The notes: generated by a model not told the origin, from the letters alone. A DNA stretch of 64,000 nt from Nitrospira sp. (GCA_024760545.1 CP060501.1:4170036-4234035), one strand, 5' to 3'. Numbered from the stretch's first letter, positions 9,305 through 17,535 are shown. Program-made: numbers and translations.

Positions 9305-9505
9305 TTAGGGTGTGTCCCCTTGAAATCTAGGACATGAGCCTGACGTCGTCGGATAGAGGACTGGCCGGGAACGATGAAAACAGAGCTGCTCCCACGTTCC
9401 ACATTTCTGGCAGTTGCCAAACCACTCAGTGACGAGGAGAGGAATGGTTGGTTCTGCCTTCATACAGCACGTTCGGCAGAGAAATCTGGTATGAGGTTTG
9501 TTCAT
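9305..9505 (-). CDS. Small cysteine-rich protein, possible zinc ribbon
   Basis: 66 aa from the ATG at 9505, which follows GGGAAGAGC; the frame opens two codons earlier at a TTG. It has CRTCC near the N-terminus and NCQKCG in the middle, the paired CxxC spacing of a zinc ribbon. It loosely resembles the multi-copy zinc-ribbon family found elsewhere in the window but lacks the LTYYR-P tail. Function unknown. Confidence 0.45.
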   Translation of the reverse strand: MNKPHTRFLCRTCCMKAEPTIPLLVTEWFGNCQKCGTWEQLCFHRSRPVLYPTTSGSCPRFQGDTP

Positions 9506-9723
9506 GATCAAGCTCTTCCCAAAGAATCAAGTATACCTGACCGAGGAGAAATCACATGGCGAGAGGAAGTGCCGCAATTACGGACATATAGGGGCTGTGC
9601 GTGGCCCGGCTCAAACGAGGGGCAGCGGCGAGGGGACGCTTAAGAGGCGTCGAGATAGGTGTGACGAGCTTGCCCTCGATCAAACATGCCCGTATTCTAC
9701 CACCACTTCCAAGGGGGTGAGAC

Positions 9724-9996
9724 ATGGGGACCAACGAGTCTGACTCCAAGTTACGCGTGGAGTGGCAAGTGGTGAAGCACGCACCGGTGTCGTTTGGCAT
9801 AGCGTTATTAACGGTCTGTTCTTTGATCGGAGGAGGGCTTTATTGGCACTTTCACACAAAGCTAGTACTCCAGACAGACAAGATCGCATTTCTCAGAGAG
9901 GAAAATGACCGGTTAAGGAACGAAATCGAAAGGCTCGTGAAGATCAATACTCTTCAAGGCGCAGCATTGAAGGAGATCCCAGATACGAAAAAATAG
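9724..9996 (+). CDS. Membrane-anchored coiled-coil protein
   Basis: 90 aa. The ATG follows AAGGGGGTGAGAC. Residues 22-42 (VSFGIALLTVCSLIGGGLYW) form one membrane span. Residues 50-80 (TDKIAFLREENDRLRNEIER) form a leucine-zipper-like coiled coil. This is an FtsB/FtsL-like layout, but sequence alone does not support that identity. A partial copy of the structured RNA's terminator lies 1 nt after the stop. Confidence 0.65.
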   Translation: MGTNESDSKLRVEWQVVKHAPVSFGIALLTVCSLIGGGLYWHFHTKLVLQTDKIAFLREENDRLRNEIERLVKINTLQGAALKEIPDTKK

Positions 9997-9997
9997 T

Positions 9998-10027
9998 TGA
10001 AACAGGACGGAGCTTTCTTTTTGGCGT
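9998..10027 (+). repeat. 30-nt perfect repeat of the structured-RNA terminator
   Basis: These 30 bases are identical to 10959-10988, the 3' half of the terminator of the structured RNA upstream of the universal stress gene. The 5' arm and the RNA body are missing here. The two copies flank a segment of about 960 bp. Confidence 0.8.
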
Positions 10028-10141
10028 GACTGCCAACAATCGACCAGATGGCAACAGTTCAAGCTGTATGCGTGCACCACAAGTCGAAGAATTCTGACCG
10101 CTCGTCGATCTTGGGCGAGCCTCTGTTCCGCCGCAGGAACG

Positions 10142-10468
10142 CTACGAAAAATTTTTCTCTTCGACGGTGATGTCCCGATACTTTGAAATCTGAATTCGCT
10201 TGCCGGGATTCTGATGGACCTTCTTGATGACCTTGTCCTCGACGAATTGCCGTAACTCCTGGATGGACATGGGGTCAGCTAAAAACGCCTCGTTGAATAC
10301 GAGGTGCCAGGACTGCTTGCCGGCGCCGTTGGTAAAAGTGAATGTCGGTCGTATATCCTGACGGAACTTCACATCTACGAATTGCTTTTCGAGACATTCC
10401 CGTATGGACTGAAGTTTTGTCGGACCCATTCCATCTTTACCACTTTCACTGTCCACAGATTCCTCCAT
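10142..10468 (-). CDS. Hypothetical protein
   Basis: 108 aa starting MEESVDSESGKDG (a GTG five codons upstream is also possible). It contains FTFTNGAGKQSWHLVFNEAF and a lysine-rich tail. The composition is that of a small soluble cytoplasmic alpha/beta protein. No family recognised. Codon composition looks genuine and no competing frame is better. Confidence 0.5.
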   Translation of the reverse strand: MEESVDSESGKDGMGPTKLQSIRECLEKQFVDVKFRQDIRPTFTFTNGAGKQSWHLVFNEAFLADPMSIQELRQFVEDKVIKKVHQNPGKRIQISKYRDITVEEKNFS

Positions 10469-10866
10469 GACATATAGACGCACCTGTTATTACTGTATGA
10501 CTGGCACGTGGATAGTCGGTCTTACATCCTCTTCGGCAGCTGCTCCTGGGCACCCTCCTCAAACTTCAACGCTGCCAGTAATCGGCTTGGTTCACGATCG
10601 CTCTCATTTAGTCCCGTCCTGAAGCGATTGCCGCTCCTCCGATTGTTCCTTTGTTTTTGCATTGGAGCATGCGTGGAGCAGCCGGTCGAGGAATTTCTTA
10701 AACTGAGACCGGGTGTTAATCTAAATACCTCCAGATCGGTACTCGGCCTAGGTCTTGGCGACTAATCGCATTGAAGGGGGGAATGCGTCCTGCATTCATG
10801 CCTTGGTCGGAATGTTAGGGAGTCTCCCAGTACCGGCCGAGACAAGAAGATGATAGCATGACAGAA

Positions 10867-10985
10867 GAACAGAGCAGTGGAAACATTACGAACCGGTAAC
10901 GGAAACGCTATCGAGGACATGATGTAAAAATTGCGCTGTTCGTGGAGGGCTCCGTTCCTGAAACAGGACGGAGCTTTCTTTTTGG
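10867..10985 (+). ncRNA. Structured RNA with terminator, copy 1 (upstream of usp gene)
   Basis: The segment is closed by GAACAG (10867) / CTGTTC (10936-10941). Inside are two hairpins, each capped by a GAAA tetraloop: CAGTG-GAAA-CATTA and CGGTAACG-GAAA-CGCTATCG. It is followed by a strong GC-rich hairpin and T run (10948-10985). A second copy at 40239-40346 keeps the stems, with compensating changes in the first hairpin. It sits 45 bp before the universal stress gene, so it could be a leader attenuator/riboswitch or a free sRNA. It does not match any riboswitch class I can recall. Confidence 0.7.
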
Positions 10986-11030
10986 CGTTAACAATTGTAG
11001 ACCTCACGTCCCTTTACCACGGAGTCACAT

Positions 11031-11522
11031 ATGCGGATCCTTGTGGCAGTGGATGAATCCGAAAACGCGTTGCATGCCGTGCGATATGTGGGGTCGCTTC
11101 TCCGGCAGACGCCAGATGTCATCGTTACGCTCTTTCATGTGCTTAAACCCATACCACGCGGCTTATTGGAGCATGGCGGATCTGAAAATCCCCACATGGA
11201 AGAAGTGCTGAGCGATCGTTTGAGGGAAGAACGGGAGGCGTGGTTGAGGCAGGAAAAAGAGGCAGAATGCCCTATTCTCGAGCGAGCCTGCGAGACATTG
11301 ATCCGTGCCGGCTTTGACAAGAGCCGAGTCGCCCTGAAGTTTGGACATGAGGACGACATTGCGACTACTATTCTCGAAGAAACGAGAAAGGGACATCACG
11401 ACACGATCGTCGTGGGCCGCACGGGCACGACTGGAATCACGCGAATCTTCGGCGGCGGTATCACTGACCATCTACTGCGTGATGCGCAAGACGTAGCGAT
11501 CTGGATTATCACAAGGCCTTAA
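11031..11522 (+). CDS. Universal stress protein UspA family
   Basis: 163 aa. It begins MRILVAVDESENALHAVRYV, the UspA first strand and nucleotide-binding Asp. The C-terminal ATP-binding motif G-x2-G-x9-G-[ST] is seen as VGRTGTTGITRIFGGGITD, so it is probably of the ATP-binding type. It is single-domain and cytoplasmic. The structured RNA with terminator lies directly upstream, suggesting that expression is controlled by transcription past that terminator. Confidence 0.9.
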   Translation: MRILVAVDESENALHAVRYVGSLLRQTPDVIVTLFHVLKPIPRGLLEHGGSENPHMEEVLSDRLREEREAWLRQEKEAECPILERACETLIRAGFDKSRVALKFGHEDDIATTILEETRKGHHDTIVVGRTGTTGITRIFGGGITDHLLRDAQDVAIWIITRP

Positions 11523-11603
11523 GCCAAATCATTCTTTCCTATGGGTTTTCCCGGTTAGGTAACTCCTCGCAAACCGGTACGATGATTCTCGCAGGGGTAT
11601 GAC

Positions 11604-11726
11604 ATGTCGAACCAACCTTATCGAGCTGTTTTCTCTGCGGCCTTTGTCTGGGGGAGTCTAATCATATTTCTGATGCCACCAGCACCAACCTTGGCTTACC
11701 AGTTCGTGGTTCACGCCACAAAATAA
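11604..11726 (+). CDS. Small membrane or secreted peptide, 40 aa
   Basis: A short frame starting MSNQPYRAVFSAAFVWGSL, with one hydrophobic segment (AFVWGSLIIFLM) followed by PPAPTLAYQF. It could be a single-span membrane peptide or a signal peptide cleaved near TLA. A GCAGGGG stretch precedes the ATG. Too short for homology by eye. It is one of several very small membrane-protein frames in this region. Confidence 0.4.
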   Translation: MSNQPYRAVFSAAFVWGSLIIFLMPPAPTLAYQFVVHATK

Positions 11727-11995
11727 ACATCGCGTTAACACCACCGTAACTTCAGTACGGGAGACTCTTGACGGTCAGTGAGTAACGCAACCACCGCGAT
11801 GCGGAGTCGTGAACTGTGAAAACCGCATTCGCTGCTTTATCAACAGTAGCTATGCAACTTATGGTGACTGTCCAACGAAGGCACCGCCGATCTCGCGAAC
11901 AAGCTGTGCGGAACCCTTTCATGCAGCTGGCATCGCTTCTGCATTTCTTCTTTCACGGACTTCTCAGCAAATGGTGATGGCTGGAGAAAACGACC

Positions 11996-12289
11996 ATGCT
12001 GGATTATAAGCACCGCAAGATTGAGCTAACTCCCAGACGGCAAGCCGACGGAACGTGGCATTGCCAGTATCGCATTATTGAATTCAGAGAAACCTGTTGG
12101 GGATATCGCCAAGGATATCCTGAGGGAATCTTTGCCTCTCGTGATGCTGCCGTATCGATAGCCCTGGAAGAGGCGAAACGTATCGTGGACATGCTTGAAT
12201 GCCCTATCCAAGATCCACTGTCCGAATCCGACTCGGTTCTTGCAACATATGCCAGCCGGATGGGAAAACTGTTTGCGTGGGCTCGATGA
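11996..12289 (+). CDS. DGTWxCQY small protein, family copy
   Basis: 97 aa. The core is RKIELTPRRQADGTWHCQYR, then IIEFRETCW, and a helix with A-L-E-E-A-K-R-I-V-D. The same core and layout recur at 19700-19957 and, more distantly, at 18777-19058 and 37356-37583. Predicted as three strands and a helix, with Trp and Cys conserved. Function unknown. The family's repetition in this one window is its most notable property. Confidence 0.7.
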   Translation: MLDYKHRKIELTPRRQADGTWHCQYRIIEFRETCWGYRQGYPEGIFASRDAAVSIALEEAKRIVDMLECPIQDPLSESDSVLATYASRMGKLFAWAR

Positions 12290-12988
12290 TAGCTGGTGAG
12301 TTTCCGTTAGTTAGATTACGGACAATCGCCCGCCACTCGATACCCGCCTTATCGTGCGGGCTTCCGCCAATCCCGCAGTGGGACGGGGTGAGGATCAGTC
12401 TATAATCCTCCCAAAGTATGGCTCTGGTCATTGACCCGCGGGATCGGTATATCTTGCTCCCCGTCATGGGCTTGAGACTGATTTCCCCTGTGCAGCAACC
12501 CCAATGGGTGCAAGGTTTATTGGCCACCGCGGCTGTGGCAACGAAGCAGAATTCCACTTTCGGAGGCCGCTTCTATCGAAGCCCCACCGACCCCTTCCCC
12601 CCCCGGAAGCACCTTGCCTGTCACGTTCCACCTCCAGCCGAGGCAATCGCGTTACATCACCGTTAAGACCAAGAAGTGTTACCGAGAAAGCTATTCGACT
12701 AGACCGCATGGATGATAGCTTTGGAGTGTGCGGTATCACCCCTTTCCGGGCGAGGCACTCATGGAGTACAGCAGATGACCAAGAAAGAATTAGATTCCGA
12801 CAGGATAGTGGGGAAACTCGATCTCTTGCCGATGCAGAACAGGCAGTGCTCACCCATCGGGATAGGGAGAAACCTCCCGGCAAGTGGTTTGAACAGACTA
12901 CCAACCCCAAGTACAAGGAAGAGACCTCAGGCCCGTTCCGCCGTGTTCTCACTATTGGCCGGTAACAGTGTCCCTTGCTCCGCGCGGT
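12290..12988. other. Stretch without a supportable gene
   Basis: About 700 bp. Long open frames exist on both strands, but their translations are low-complexity, rich in Arg and Pro and have no good ribosome binding site. They look like random frames in GC-rich DNA. No RNA or repeat recognised. Confidence 0.5.
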
Positions 12989-13069
12989 TTAACGACCCGC
13001 AAGGTGCAATACCTCGTAGGCCACTCCGAATATGGCGGCCAATATGAATACTTCAATGAGCATTAACAT
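12989..13069 (-). CDS. Micro membrane protein, 26 aa
   Basis: Translation MLMLIEVFILAAIFGVAYEV followed by LHLAGR: one membrane span with a short basic tail. GGGAGGTGAGGACACC stands directly before the ATG, a near-perfect ribosome binding site, which is the main reason to believe it. Size is like KdpF/CydX-type accessory peptides, but no partner gene is adjacent. See the similar frames at 13254, 17714 and 22059. Confidence 0.55.
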   Translation of the reverse strand: MLMLIEVFILAAIFGVAYEVLHLAGR

Positions 13070-13171
13070 GGTGTCCTCACCTCCCTTCTCTTCTTTCTTA
13101 AGGCTACACGGCGAACATGAATTCTCGATGACGATATCGTGAACACTTCTTCATATATCTGAACCACAAAA

Positions 13172-13228
13172 AGAGGAACCTATGGAACCGCCCCACAAGT
13201 ACAGCTAGGACGGCCCATAGGTTCCTCT
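13172..13228. repeat. Inverted repeat, 14-bp perfect arms
   Basis: AGAGGAACCTATGG at 13172-13185 pairs perfectly with CCATAGGTTCCTCT at 13215-13228, separated by 29 nt that can extend the stem (CCG / CGG). It sits between two micro membrane protein genes and just downstream of the 13254-13343 gene, so it may be a terminator, a processing hairpin or a tiny mobile element. There is no long T run. Confidence 0.75.
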
Positions 13229-13253
13229 GAAGTGCCCTGCGAGGGAGGCACTT

Positions 13254-13343
13254 CTACGACTGGTGGTCCTTTCTATAGACCACGACAGCCGTCACCACGA
13301 CCCCGAGAAGCGCCGCTCCGAATATCAGCCAGTTGGCGTCCAT
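13254..13343 (-). CDS. Micro membrane protein, 29 aa
   Basis: Translation MDANWLIFGAALLGVVVTAV, then VVYRKDHQS: a single hydrophobic span with a positively charged end. The ATG is preceded by GGGAGATACGGGATACT. A long hairpin lies 26 nt after the stop. Function unknown. Confidence 0.5.
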   Translation of the reverse strand: MDANWLIFGAALLGVVVTAVVVYRKDHQS

Positions 13344-13559
13344 AGTATCCCGTATCTCCCCTGTCCTTGTTCGATACATCAGCGTACCGCAGTGAAATGA
13401 AGGACGAGTGAAGAGTGCGTGAAGAACTACTCATGCAAGGGAGCGTCGGCATCCGGGGTTTCGGCTAGGGGCCCCTCTCGCCAGCATTGCCTACAATGAT
13501 ACTGGTATGCTCAGTATCGGGAGGTCGCATAGGCGCTTGGAATACCATGGGAGGTTGCT

Positions 13560-13853
13560 ATGACAGCGGTACGGAAATTATCAGATCCTGAGATCAGAGC
13601 ACGCTTAACCAACCTGAACGCTTGGTCCTTAGATCGCGGAAAGCTCTCCAAGGAGTATAAATTCAAAGATTTTGTCACGGCGTTCGCCTTCATGACCAAG
13701 GTGGCCCAAGCAGCCGAGGCGATGGCTCATCATCCGGAGTGGTTCAACGTCTATGACACCGTGAAGGTGCACTTATCGACTCACGATGTGGGCGGTATCA
13801 GCGAGCGTGACTTTGACTTAGCCCAAAAAATCGACCATATCGCCAAAAGTTAA
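13560..13853 (+). CDS. phhB: 4a-hydroxytetrahydrobiopterin dehydratase (PCD/DCoH)
   Basis: 97 aa, the family's usual length. The active-site signature is seen as MAHHPEWFNVYDTVKVHLST followed by HDVGGISERD. The enzyme dehydrates 4a-hydroxytetrahydropterin, the product of aromatic amino acid hydroxylases, and in bacteria without such hydroxylases may serve molybdopterin or folate metabolism. GGGAGG precedes the ATG at 7 nt. Single gene, cytoplasmic. Confidence 0.93.
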   Translation: MTAVRKLSDPEIRARLTNLNAWSLDRGKLSKEYKFKDFVTAFAFMTKVAQAAEAMAHHPEWFNVYDTVKVHLSTHDVGGISERDFDLAQKIDHIAKS

Positions 13854-14039
13854 GTATGTCCCTTCCAGGATCGATCTGGGATCTGAATTGCTCGCGTAAT
13901 CTCTCCATTTCTCTTCGAGCCGAGATGTTCTGACAAATCATCCGGCATGAAAGGCATGAGGGTGGTTTTCCTGACAGGAAGGATGGATGAAGTCCTTTCA
14001 TATCGAAGGTTCAGGACGATTCTTCACCTTATCCGGTCC

Positions 14040-14243
14040 TCATCCAGGAAGTCGATAATACGTCACGAGAGCGCGCTGTCCGCATTTCTCGCAGGTTCCT
14101 TCCTCGCTGGTGGGACCATAGTCAGAGGCCGGTCGAGGGGCGAAGAGATGGGCATCGAGGAACTGTCTCTCTTTCTCCGTCTTCACTGTGTCCGGAAATA
14201 ACGTGTCGATGCATGGTTGGCAGTATTTGGCGGTTGCTATCAT
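14040..14243 (-). CDS. Two-CxxC zinc-ribbon small protein, family copy
   Basis: 67 aa from the ATG at 14243 (the frame continues upstream without support). It has KYCQPC near the N-terminus, GTCEKCGQ near the C-terminus and the ending ALVTYYRLPG. The four cysteines fit a zinc ribbon. Close paralogues lie at 16799, 17043 and 38673, and broken copies at 24309 and 63786. Role unknown; it may bind nucleic acid or protein. Confidence 0.75.
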   Translation of the reverse strand: MIATAKYCQPCIDTLFPDTVKTEKERQFLDAHLFAPRPASDYGPTSEEGTCEKCGQRALVTYYRLPG

Positions 14244-14362
14244 CGGGCTTCCAGATTTACTCACCACCCTTAAACGGAATCTATGCACCAGCAAGAGGAA
14301 CGCGGCTTAAGTACCGTGATGAGTACTCACTGCGCCTTTTGCAATCGAGTGCCCAAGTGTAC

Positions 14363-14803
14363 TTATAAACCGCTCGCCGCAGACGGGTTATGCTGTGTTT
14401 CAGTCTTTCCGTAGCCGGCCGACCAGGCGTGGTTTACAACCAGTGTCCCGGCTTCTTTACGCGACAAGAGGGGATCATAGAGCACGGTATAGCGGCTCTG
14501 TATCTCCGTTCGAAATGCGGTCTGCGCGTCGGTCGGAATCCCCGCTAGGACCGCCAAGGATGTCAAATATTCGCCATGCCCCTGCGCAATATCGCAACTC
14601 ACGCCATCATAGGCATGGGCCACGAACTGTTCTAATCGCTGGCGAGCCTTGGCAGAAGGATCGGGGAGAGGGCTGTTGCCGGAGGTGCTCGACGTAAAGT
14701 CGCCGGTCAGCTTGAAGGGAGCTCCAACGGTTTCAGTGGTCGGCCCGCAGGAGACTCCGCCCAATAAGAGGATTGGAAGAAAGAGAGCAGCGTTGATTTT
14801 CAT
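14363..14803 (-). CDS. DUF3015-like lipoprotein, copy A
   Basis: The ATG at 14803 follows a strong AGGAGG. A type II signal peptide MKINAALFLPILLLGGVSC ends in lipobox GVSC. The core FVAHAYDGVSCDIAQGHGEY followed by LTSLAVLAGI resembles DUF3015 (GxGExLxSLA). It is nearly identical over most of its length to copy B (22618-23031), but one extra base near 14430 shifts its last 25 residues into another frame, so the C-terminus (GKTETQHNPSAASGL) differs. Probably periplasmic, function unknown, perhaps already drifting. Confidence 0.7.
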   Translation of the reverse strand: MKINAALFLPILLLGGVSCGPTTETVGAPFKLTGDFTSSTSGNSPLPDPSAKARQRLEQFVAHAYDGVSCDIAQGHGEYLTSLAVLAGIPTDAQTAFRTEIQSRYTVLYDPLLSRKEAGTLVVNHAWSAGYGKTETQHNPSAASGL

Positions 14804-14954
14804 GTTTTCCTCCTGGGTAATCGAGTGCATTGGAAGAATGAATGATGTGTCTAATTGTTCTTAGCATGGTGCATGCTTCGGCATGGACTAGACAATCCCC
14901 TGGCTTCGACTTGAAGGCGAAACAGTCTCGCTATAGCCCCCCAGCCGCGGGCAG

Positions 14955-15245
14955 CCGTCCTTAGCCGACCAACACAAGCGCATGGAAGCATTCACGGTGC
15001 CTTTCACGGTGCTCTGTCTCCTGACTTCGTTAAAGATGTCCTATGAAGCCGCAAAGAAACGAGCCGAGCCGTACAACAAGATGGTGAGAGAGCTGCCGGA
15101 CATGCGGCGGGATACGATGGAGCTAGTGAAGACAGCGGTGGCAGAGAATCGGCGAGCCTACGTCATCGTCAACAACCGGTGCGAGGGGAATGCTCCGTTG
15201 ACGGTTCAGGCGTTAATGAATGCGCTGCAAGCAGTCGTGGACTGA
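14955..15245 (+). pseudogene. DUF72 C-terminal fragment, copy A
   Basis: The frame from 14955 reads SLADQHKRMEAF, then PFTVLCLLTSLKMSYEAAKK, and ends VNNRCEGNAPLTVQALMNAL plus seven residues. It matches the last third of the DUF72 (YecE-like) gene at 23296, but about 210 N-terminal residues are missing. Like copy B, it is preceded by the divergent DUF3015-like lipoprotein, so it is a duplicated block that later lost its middle. Confidence 0.8.
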
Positions 15246-15268
15246 TGAGGGGTTCGGACATGTAGATC

Positions 15269-15325
15269 GGGAGTCAATTTGATCATGTATCCCGCATGAT
15301 AAAATTCACGTAGCGGGGTGAACAT
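15269..15325 (-). pseudogene. N-terminal stub of the CQYSI family
   Basis: On the minus strand the first 19 codons read MFTPLREFYHAGYMIKLTP, matching the starts of 18777-19058 and 37356-37583, mostly with synonymous changes, then diverge into unrelated sequence that runs to the end of the DUF72 fragment. A recombination breakpoint is therefore near 15268. Confidence 0.7.
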
Positions 15326-15491
15326 GTCAGGTGGATGGCAGATCTACCATCGGCTTGATCACGCAACCTATTGAGATTGTAGATTAGTCGCTCACGACGG
15401 CGGGAAGCTTCACGGTTCGAACAGGTTTGTTACGGGGAGGCGATTCCGTCAGGATTTAACCCCACCGTGACCATCGCGTTAACTGCGTGAA

Positions 15492-15833
15492 TTACCGATC
15501 CAATGCGGGATCTTTCTGTTCATCCAGAACCTGTGTTGTTACATCTGATACCGATTGGCGGATGCTGTCTTTTTCGCCTTCCGAAAGGCCATCCATGAGG
15601 AACAAGGCCTCAGAGGCAATGGCGAAGTCTCGTATTGTTTGCCGATGGTGTAGCCTCTGTGTTTTGGATTTATGCACGAGTTGGTCGATAACGTTGGTCA
15701 TCTCAGCTGTGTAATATGATATCCAATCCATCTCGTCCTGAGTGAGAGGAATGGAATCTGGCGAAGCCGCTGCAGAAATGAGGTGTTCACAAGTGCGGGA
15801 ATAGTCCTTAACTTCTTTTCGGAGAGATATCAT
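15492..15833 (-). CDS. Small helical protein, YY-core family
   Basis: 113 aa from the ATG at 15833 (a TTG at 15857 is also open). Mostly helical. The segment IPLTQDEMDWISYYTAEMTN resembles the ELTT-E--I--Y core of the shorter proteins at 20108-20275 and 35735-35893. No membrane span or signal peptide. Function unknown. Confidence 0.55.
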   Translation of the reverse strand: MISLRKEVKDYSRTCEHLISAAASPDSIPLTQDEMDWISYYTAEMTNVIDQLVHKSKTQRLHHRQTIRDFAIASEALFLMDGLSEGEKDSIRQSVSDVTTQVLDEQKDPALDR

Positions 15834-16024
15834 CGCGCGACTGCCTTTTCTCACCAAAGTCGGCGGTCAGGCCTTCCATGAGGCCGCCGTCAGATGTAGT
15901 TATAGGATAGACTGTTAAGCCTAGGCTTTACTGGCGGGTAGGTCAACCGGAGAATGCTGGTTACGGGTTTATAAGCAAGGCTCACGGTCAGGTCATGTCG
16001 AGGCGTTGGGTAAGCAATCGACTA

Positions 16025-16438
16025 TTACACGGTCAGGGCCGCGCGGATGGCCTGGTATAACTCCTCTGGCGAGGCTTCCTTCGTCAGGTAGGCCGACGCG
16101 CCTGCGGCTTTCATGTCCTGAGCCACTGCGGCACTTGGATAAACCGAGAGCCCGATAATGACGATCTTGGGGAGCGTATCCTTGATCCACCGCGTCGCTA
16201 CGATGCCGTTCATCCTGGGCATGCTCACATCCATTAAGATAACATGGGGCTGCACCTGTTGCGCCAACACGCAGGCCAGCTCTCCGTTTTCTGCTTCTCC
16301 GACCACCGTGAACTCACCAGAGGCATTCACCATGTTTCGCAACTCCTGGCGGATCAGGCGATGATTCTCGACCACGAGCACGCGAACGGGCTGGGATGAT
16401 TGTGCACTGGAGTTGTCGGAATCGGGGTTACGTTCCAT
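16025..16438 (-). CDS. Receiver-only response regulator
   Basis: 137 aa: a single REC domain preceded by a 16-residue polar leader. The phosphoacceptor Asp is in [14 protein letters not shown], and the conserved Lys in AYLTKEAS. The acidic pocket reads VVENHRL, so one of the usual two Asp residues is Glu and the next Asn. It is closest in sequence style to NarL/LuxR-type receivers but ends at the domain boundary without a DNA-binding part, so it would signal through protein contact or be a truncated regulator. No histidine kinase nearby. Confidence 0.85.
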   Translation of the reverse strand: MERNPDSDNSSAQSSQPVRVLVVENHRLIRQELRNMVNASGEFTVVGEAENGELACVLAQQVQPHVILMDVSMPRMNGIVATRWIKDTLPKIVIIGLSVYPSAAVAQDMKAAGASAYLTKEASPEELYQAIRAALTV

Positions 16439-16798
16439 AGCCACACACAGCTGGACGAAGTGGTTTTATCCAAGAACCAAGCGGCGCCAGATTAGCTCAC
16501 CCTAACAAGAGATCATGCTAGGAGATAGCCTAGCGAGGAAATACGGCAAGCAACAGTAGGACAGAACGGGACGGGTAACGGCCGGAAACATCGGCAACGG
16601 GTCACTTACGATACTGGCGATTCACGACCTCACTTGATTCTGCACGTGAATTAATGATCGTTTCTGCCGCGAGGAGAGAGGCCACCCTGGCCCCGCTGGG
16701 AGAATGAAAGGTTCCCTCAGAAACGCCTTCACCTCGATCCGCATACCTCAAATAAGAGCTAGTTTTCTGAGCGAGCTGCCGGGCATAAGGCGATGAGG
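16439..16798. other. Stretch without a recognised gene
   Basis: 360 bp between the receiver gene and the zinc-ribbon gene. No supportable frame, RNA or repeat seen. It should contain the receiver gene's promoter. Confidence 0.4.
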
Positions 16799-17005
16799 TC
16801 AGCTTGGTATTCGATAATAAGTGAGAAGTGCTTCGTGTCCGCAGTTATCGCATATGCCCTGTTGAGTGAGAGGAAGCCTATCCTGACCGAGCACCGCAAA
16901 CTGGAAGAGGCTGGCCCTATAGTATTCAATTTGCCTTTCGGTCCTCGGAGTGATTGACGACAACCGGTCACTGCACTTCCCACAGTACTTGACTGTTTTA
17001 GTCAT
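16799..17005 (-). CDS. Two-CxxC zinc-ribbon small protein, family copy
   Basis: 68 aa. KYCGKCSDRL at the N-terminus, GICDNCGHEALLTYYRIP at the C-terminus, with a helical middle rich in Arg and Gln. It lies 37 bp downstream of another copy (17043-17231) in the same direction, so the two are probably co-transcribed. Function unknown. Confidence 0.75.
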   Translation of the reverse strand: MTKTVKYCGKCSDRLSSITPRTERQIEYYRASLFQFAVLGQDRLPLTQQGICDNCGHEALLTYYRIPS

Positions 17006-17042
17006 AGAATTCGTTGGAATGTGGCATGTGATTCCTGCGAGG

Positions 17043-17231
17043 TTAGCCTGGGAACTGAAAATAAATCAGACCCTCCGTCCGTCCACATTTATCGCATGTT
17101 CCCTTCATGTCGACTGGACGAAGCTGCCGGACACTAGTCCGGAAACGCCGAATACTATTTTCACTGCTGGCTCGTAACATCGATAACAAGTCAGAACATC
17201 TCGAACAGTATTTAACGGTCCTACTAGTCAT
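17043..17231 (-). CDS. Two-CxxC zinc-ribbon small protein, family copy
   Basis: 62 aa. KYCSRCSDLL near the start and GTCDKCGRTEGLIYFQFPG at the end. It is the first gene of a likely two-gene unit with 16799-17005. The C-terminal motif has changed from LTYYRLP to LIYFQFP, showing divergence with conservation of the cysteines, which argues for selection on the metal site. Confidence 0.7.
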   Translation of the reverse strand: MTSRTVKYCSRCSDLLSMLRASSENSIRRFRTSVRQLRPVDMKGTCDKCGRTEGLIYFQFPG

Positions 17232-17339
17232 GATTGCGCTTTCTTGGGAGTCAATTGCTTTGATTGCTTCTGGATGGTCGATTATCTAGGACTGGGTAGA
17301 AAGTGGTACTAGGACAATGCCTAGGACGATTACTAGGAC

Positions 17340-17460
17340 ATATGAGGGTAAGCCGCTGCTCAATCCAATCCTAACTTTCTCAACGCGAAGATCTTCAGGA
17401 TCTCGTCTGACGCCATTTCGCGACATGAAGTTTGAGCCGCATATCGTGGTTGTCTACCAT
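17340..17460 (+). pseudogene. Decayed DUF72 remnant
   Basis: The translation contains YEGKPLLNP and SRLTPFRDMKFEPH, which match YNGKPLF and LVLTPFREAKFHEH of the DUF72 gene at 23296, with the parts between them mostly deleted. Only a short relic remains. Confidence 0.55.
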
Positions 17461-17535
17461 GCCCAAGAACGGCAAAGACACCTAGCTGTCGATTTATTTA
17501 TCCTCGGTTCTCGTACAAAGATCTGTCTCACGAAC

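Noticed and set aside
10508-10765. 85-codon frame
   Set aside because: Leu/Ser-rich random-looking sequence that includes the repeat shared with 37030; no start signal.
12464-12965. Overlapping 150-160 codon frames on both strands
   Set aside because: No ribosome binding site, no motif, low-complexity Arg/Pro composition.
13947-14201. 84-codon plus-strand frame
   Set aside because: Antisense to the zinc-ribbon gene at 14040, which has clear paralogues.
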